This document shows, piece after piece, positions 34,226-40,404 of a stretch of DNA of 40,404 bases. The notes beneath the pieces are model-generated. The model had not been told where the DNA came from and searched no databases. It worked only from the letters and a program-made list of their open reading frames with translations. The DNA lies in the NCBI GenBank assembly GCA_900755685.1, contig CAAEHI010000009.1, positions 1-40,404 on the forward strand, written 5' to 3'. A program made the position numbers and the translations under genes. This stretch comes from an uncultured Collinsella sp. (lineage in GTDB: Bacteria; Actinomycetota; Coriobacteriia; Coriobacteriales; Coriobacteriaceae). Numbering within the stretch: position 1 is the first letter of the stretch; each line of letters begins with the position of its first letter.

Positions 34226-35116
34226 CTAAGCGCTAATGTCCTTGAATCCCTCGCCGAAGGCTTCCGTAACGTCAGCGACCGTCACAATGGCGTGAGGATC
34301 GCGCTCGCGCACGATCGTCTTGAGGGTATTGAGCTCTCGACGGCTCACGATGACCATAATCACCGGCTTCTCGGCACCCGAATACATGCCAGTCGCCTTA
34401 AACTTGGTACAACCACGACCCAGGCCATACATGATATCGGCAGCGATATCAGGGAACTTATCCGAGATGATGAGTACCATACGGCGCTTGTTGCCACCAT
34501 CGACCACGGCATCGATCACGTAACCGCTAATGACCATAGAAAGGCCTGCATACAGTGCGTTTTCGATTGAAAAGACCGGAGCCGACAGCGCGCATACGGC
34601 GACATCGATCGCCATGACGGTCGAGCCCACCGGCAGCGAGGTGTTACGCGAGATGATTTGGCCAATCGTGTCCGAGCCGCCGGTGTTGGCGCCGGCGCGC
34701 AACACCATGCCGTAACCGATGCCCGTAATAATGCCGCCCCACATAGCGGGAAGCATCAGGTCCGCATCCGCCAGAGGTGCTACAAACGGGGCGAACAGAT
34801 CGGTAAAGAAGCCCAGCAGCACAAAGCCCGTCGCGGTCTGCACCACGTAGAACATGCCACCCTCGCGCATAACGACCAGCAGCAGCAAGGCATTCATCAC
34901 GATGGTCTGGATACCGACGGGAAGCGACACGCCTCGCGTCGCGCCGACCGCCTGGATAATGGTGGCAAGGCCCGTAACGCCACCGGCAGCAAGGCCGTTG
35001 GGAATCAAAAACAGGTCGGTCGCAATAGCGGCCAGAGCGCACCCCAACATGATCTGGGGCAGATCGTGAAAGAAGTTCATCGAAAGAATGCGCTTGATGT
35101 CCAGACGATATGCCAT
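34226..35116 (-). CDS. YitT-family membrane protein with DUF2179 domain
   Basis: A 296-residue protein with about five hydrophobic segments in the first 190 residues (LPNGLAAGGVTGLA-like GGVTG block, GIQTIVMNALLLLVVM, GIITGIGYGMVLR with AGANTGGSDTIG) and a soluble C-terminal DUF2179 domain (VSRRELNTLKTIVRERDPHAIVTVADVTEAFGEGF). The family (YitT, YpjC, YvjA) is widespread in Gram-positives, function unknown. Start 35116 follows GAGGGAGGCAGC. The gene's ribosome binding site directly follows the T-run of the prfB terminator, so a promoter or read-through upstream of that hairpin must supply its transcripts. Confidence 0.88.
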   Translation of the reverse strand: MAYRLDIKRILSMNFFHDLPQIMLGCALAAIATDLFLIPNGLAAGGVTGLATIIQAVGATRGVSLPVGIQTIVMNALLLLVVMREGGMFYVVQTATGFVLLGFFTDLFAPFVAPLADADLMLPAMWGGIITGIGYGMVLRAGANTGGSDTIGQIISRNTSLPVGSTVMAIDVAVCALSAPVFSIENALYAGLSMVISGYVIDAVVDGGNKRRMVLIISDKFPDIAADIMYGLGRGCTKFKATGMYSGAEKPVIMVIVSRRELNTLKTIVRERDPHAIVTVADVTEAFGEGFKDISA

Positions 35117-35131
35117 GCTGCCTCCCTCAAA

Positions 35132-35157
35132 AAAGCGCACCCAAACGGATGCGCTTT
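35132..35157 (-). terminator. Terminator or attenuator after secA-prfB
   Basis: AAAGCGCA (35132-35139) and TGCGCTTT (35150-35157) form an 8-bp stem; on the reverse strand T6 (complement of 35129-35134) follows, then GAGGGAGG, the ribosome binding site of the YitT-family gene. Confidence 0.88.
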
Positions 35158-35281
35158 GAACTTCTTCTTGTATTCGATTCTACCGATTCGCCGGACAAAA
35201 ACCACCCCTGCGCAGGGTTTATTCTGGATACAAACCCGTCCAACCGTTGGGCTTGGCATCGGCTTGAAGCCACCCGATGTT

Positions 35282-36429
35282 TTAGACCTCCGAGCCTTCT
35301 GCATCGGCGTTGCCGGTAGCCCAGCGATGGTAGCCAATAACAAACGGGTCCAGGTCGCCATCGTCAAGGACGGCCTCGACATTGCTGGTCTCCACGCCCG
35401 TGCGTAAGTCCTTGACCATCTGGTACGGGTAGAGCACGTAGCTGCGAATCTGGTTGCCAAAACCAATCGTGGTCTTGGGTCCGCGGATCTCATCGAGTGC
35501 CTCGGCGCGCTTCTCGAGCTCAATCTCGTACAGGCGAGCCTTGAGGATCTGCATGCACGCGGCCTTGTTCTGAATCTGGCTGCGCTCGTTTTGGCAGGTG
35601 ACCACAATGCCGCTGGGAAAATGCGTCACGCGCACGGCGGAGTCGGTGGTGTTGACGCCCTGACCGCCCGGGCCGCTCGCGTGGTACACGTCCACGCGGA
35701 TGTCATCGGGACTGATCTCGATGTCGATATCATCGGGTAGCACGGGGATGACCTCGACGCCGGCAAACGTGGTCTGGCGGCGCTTCTTGTCGTCGGTGGG
35801 GCTAATGCGAACCAAGCGGTGGACGCCGGCCTCGGCGCGCAGCATGCCAAATGCGTCCTTGCCCTCGACGGTAAAGGTCGCACGGTCAATGCCGATGACC
35901 TCGGCCGCGGGACAGTCGTTGATGGTGACCTTCCAGCCGCGACGCTGGCAGTACTTCATGTACATCTTAAAGAGCATGAAGGTCCAGTCCTGGGCCTCCA
36001 GACCACCCTGTCCGGGCTTGATGGTCACAATGGCATCGCCGTGATCGAACTCACCGGTAAACCAGCTCGAAAGCTCAAGCTCATCGATGGCACGGGCCAG
36101 GCGCTCAGCCGTGGCTGCAGCCTCCTCGCGAAGGGCGGCGGCGTCGGGGTCATCCCCCATCTCCTCGGCAAGCTCCAGCGCGGCGCGGGCATCGGAAAGC
36201 TCGCCGCGCGCGGTGTCCACGGCAGCGATATCTTCCTTGGTGCGCGCGATCTCCTCCATGGTGGCACGGGCGGCGTCGGCGTCATCCCAAAAGCCAGGGG
36301 CAACACTTTTGGCCTCGAGCTCGAACACGCGGGTACGCTTCTCGTCCAGGTGGAGATACGACTCGACCTCACCGAGCCGGTCCGCAAACGCGTCCAGCTC
36401 GGCGGGCGTTACCTCTAAAGCCTCAGCCA

Positions 36430-36430
<1 letters not shown>
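35282..36430 (-). CDS. prfB: Peptide chain release factor 2
   Basis: A 382-residue release factor. The GGQ catalytic motif is intact at 255-257 (ASGPGGQGVNTTDSAVR). The stop-codon recognition position that reads SPF in most RF2 proteins reads SPT here (residues 210-212, RISPTDDKKRR). The N-terminal helical domain and RF2-type length and tail favour RF2 over RF1, which would have PxT. There is no programmed frameshift: the frame is open from ATG 36430. That ATG shares one base with the secA stop (TAATG), so the genes are translationally coupled, as in many bacteria. Confidence 0.95.
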
Positions 36431-39237
<2,807 letters not shown>

Positions 39238-39366
39238 GTGGTTTTCCTTTTTGGCCATCGCCCACGCCGTGCAGCTGCGGGCGAGTTAAACACAGATGAT
39301 TGTACTTTAGCCAAACAAGGCGCGGCCTATACGGTCGACCTCGACCGCCACGTAATAACTACGACC

Positions 39367-39466
39367 AACCTGCCACAATGGGACAGGTTAATTTTGGCAG
39401 GTTTTATCTGGGCAAACGCTGCCTCTCTGCCATTTGGTGCAATGGGGGCAGGTTGGTTTGCACCAA
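39367..39466. repeat. Family C: 37-bp palindrome and a second hairpin
   Basis: The first unit, 39367-39403, starts AACCTGCCACAATGGGACAG and ends GGCAGGTT, near-identical to 27193-27229. A second, 39434-39466, has arms TTGGTGCAA and TTGCACCAA with GGGGGCAGGTT inside, like the hairpin at 4396. Together with the rpmE terminator they fill the 307-bp gap 39238-39544; the part 39238-39366 should hold the secA promoter (a TACAAT on the reverse strand near 39300-39305 is the best -10). Confidence 0.72.
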
Positions 39467-39476
39467 TAAAAAGAAA

Positions 39477-39508
39477 AGGGCCGCGCACCCAAATGGATGC
39501 ACGGCCCT
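39477..39508 (-). terminator. Terminator of rpmE
   Basis: AGGGCCGCGCAC (39477-39488) and ATGCACGGCCCT (39497-39508) pair with one mismatch region; on the reverse strand TTTCTTTTTATT follows the stem. It lies 36 bp beyond the rpmE stop. Confidence 0.88.
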
Positions 39509-39544
39509 CACGCCATGAATGCGAGTGATTCCGCGGCGAGCTAT

Positions 39545-39970
39545 TTACTCAGCAGCCTCGGTGGTCTCGGCCTCGGCAGCGGCCTCCTCGACGGGAGCCT
39601 CTGCGGGAGCCTCGGCGGCCTGCTTGGCAGCCTCCTCGGCAAACTTAGCAGCACGCTTAGCCTTCTCGGCAGCCTTAGCCTCAGCGGCGGCCTTGCGAGC
39701 GGCCTCGGCCTCAGCAGCCTTGGCGGCCTTGGCAGCCTTGGCCTCCTCGGCCTTCTTGAGCTGGGCGGCAGCGGCGCCACCGAACTTGTCGGCGAAGCGC
39801 TGGACGCGTCCACCGGTGTCGACGAACTTCTGCTGGCCGGTGTAGAACGGGTGGCACTCGTTGCAAAGCTCGACCTTCATCTCGGACACGGTAGCGTGCG
39901 TCTTGAAGGTGTTGCCGCAGGAGCACGTCACCGTGCACTCGACATACTGGGGATGGATACCCTGCTTCAT
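39545..39970 (-). CDS. rpmE: 50S ribosomal protein L31 with alanine-rich C-terminal tail
   Basis: The first ~68 residues are a zinc-type L31: MKQGIHPQYVE, Cys16 and Cys18 (CSCG), Cys36 and Cys39 (CNECHPFYTG), and QKFVDTGGRVQRF. L31 normally ends here (about 66-80 residues), but this protein continues to 141 with a low-complexity tail of Ala, Lys and Glu (KAAKAAKAAEAEAARKAAAE) that turns acidic at its end (EEAAAEAETTEAAE). The tail is likely helical and would project from the central protuberance bridge of the ribosome. The start follows AAGGAGTCCTACC. A structured leader and a strong promoter lie upstream. Confidence 0.95.
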   Translation of the reverse strand: MKQGIHPQYVECTVTCSCGNTFKTHATVSEMKVELCNECHPFYTGQQKFVDTGGRVQRFADKFGGAAAAQLKKAEEAKAAKAAKAAEAEAARKAAAEAKAAEKAKRAAKFAEEAAKQAAEAPAEAPVEEAAAEAETTEAAE

Positions 39971-39979
39971 GGTAGGACT

Positions 39980-40041
39980 CCTTATTGGTCAGGCGCTGGT
40001 TACCGATCAGCGCATAAGGCGTCTTGGTTTCCGACCAAGAC
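39980..40041 (-). promoter_or_regulatory. Structured leader of rpmE that can pair with its ribosome binding site
   Basis: On the reverse strand the 5' leader first forms a perfect hairpin, GTCTTGGT and ACCAAGAC (40021-40041). It then forms a nested pair of stems: GCGCTG with CAGCGC (39993-39998, 40008-40013), and CCTTAT with ATAAGG (39980-39985, 40014-40019). The ATAAGG belongs to the rpmE ribosome binding site. This is the arrangement expected for feedback control by L31; L31 leaders are known in other bacterial groups, but I cannot match this one to a named model. Confidence 0.6.
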
Positions 40042-40054
40042 AACAAACTCGGCT

Positions 40055-40083
40055 ATGGTACCACGGCGCCGCGTGTCCCACAA
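40055..40083 (-). promoter_or_regulatory. rpmE promoter
   Basis: On the reverse strand TTGTGG (40078-40083) and TACCAT (40055-40060) are 17 bp apart, placing the transcript start just before the leader hairpin at 40041. Confidence 0.65.
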
Positions 40084-40157
40084 AAGGTTCACGGTCTTTT
40101 CGGCACGACACGAGCTGGCCCTTGAATATCAACTATCATCCGAACACTCCCCCACAT

Positions 40158-40404
40158 TCATCCTTCGTATGTATCGAGGTATTCCTGCTTGAGCGTCTGC
40201 GAGGACGACTCGGTCTTTTCCACGAGCGTGCCGGCTTCGATGAAGTAGAACGAGTTGGTAAGGTCTGCCAGGTCGTCGAGTAGATGGCTTGAAATGAGCA
40301 CGCTGCGTCCCCGCGCCACCTCGCTGCGCATCGCGTCGCAGGAGGTTTTCCGTTTTCCCGGATCGAGGCCGTTCAGCGGTTCATCGAGGATGAGGTACGG
40401 GCAA
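40158..40404 (-). CDS. ABC transporter ATP-binding protein, C-terminal part (cut by the window edge)
   Basis: The last 81 residues of an ABC ATPase lie at the window end. Walker B CPYLILDEPLNGLDPGKR, the switch histidine in SVLISSHLLDDLADL, and FYFIEAGTLVEKTES with a short tail ending LDTYEG are clear. The NGLDP and SSHLLDDL style fits ABC-2 type exporters (drug, lantibiotic or polysaccharide efflux). The Walker A, signature motif and start lie beyond the window. The stop is 40158-40160; the frame starts in the incomplete codon at 40404. Confidence 0.9.
   Translation of the reverse strand, partial: CPYLILDEPLNGLDPGKRKTSCDAMRSEVARGRSVLISSHLLDDLADLTNSFYFIEAGTLVEKTESSSQTLKQEYLDTYEG

Overview
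The window is high-GC (roughly 60%) bacterial chromosome. Gene content and protein style point to a gut actinobacterium of the class Coriobacteriia, most like Collinsella. This is inferred from protein resemblance (DUF6273 protein, split transketolase, MupG-type MurNAc recycling, alanine-rich tail on L31); no 16S gene is present.

Layout. 1-4.5 kb: the end of a DUF6273 protein, then a copper operon copA-copZ-csoR behind a promoter whose spacer holds a CsoR-type operator. 4.5-9.1 kb: a small zinc-ribbon membrane protein, an imidazolonepropionase-like amidohydrolase, a DUF559/Vsr-like nuclease-domain protein and an unrecognised protein. 9.2-15.4 kb: glutamate synthase gltB-gltD. 15.9-18.1 kb: the Mn transporter mntH, and a flavin reductase plus a 47-residue rubredoxin that look like a split high-molecular-weight rubredoxin. 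18.2-20 kb: smpB, a TPR-like protein, tRNA-Glu and tRNA-Gln. 20.1-26.5 kb: a short regulator-like protein, an ArsC/Spx protein, a MurNAc-6-phosphate operon (murR-murQ-murP-mupG) and a VanZ-like protein. 26.5-40.4 kb: a serine recombinase, rnr, ftsE-ftsX, split transketolase, a YitT-family protein, secA-prfB, rpmE with a structured leader, and the end of an ABC ATPase.

The most unusual content lies between the genes. Several unrelated families of precisely sized palindromes fill the intergenic spaces. Family A is a 57-bp palindrome found in ten intact copies in four clusters, with units starting 80 or 81 bp apart inside every cluster. Their loops and spacers vary, yet the loop keeps a directional signature. 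Two clusters tightly bracket the DUF559/Vsr-like gene. Family E is a 46-bp palindrome in three copies with an exact 62-bp period. Family B is a 67-bp palindrome in two copies. Family C is built on a GGGACAGGTT core. Two large nested hairpins (84 and 127 bp) are single in this window. No transposase or cas gene is present. Fixed unit size, fixed phase and variable interior suggest a maintained element rather than decayed insertion sequences; function is unknown.

Other points of interest are RF2 with SPT in place of the SPF motif, FtsE with about 170 extra N-terminal residues, L31 with a charged alanine-rich tail, and two genes (mupG, the YitT gene) whose ribosome binding sites directly follow an intrinsic terminator.
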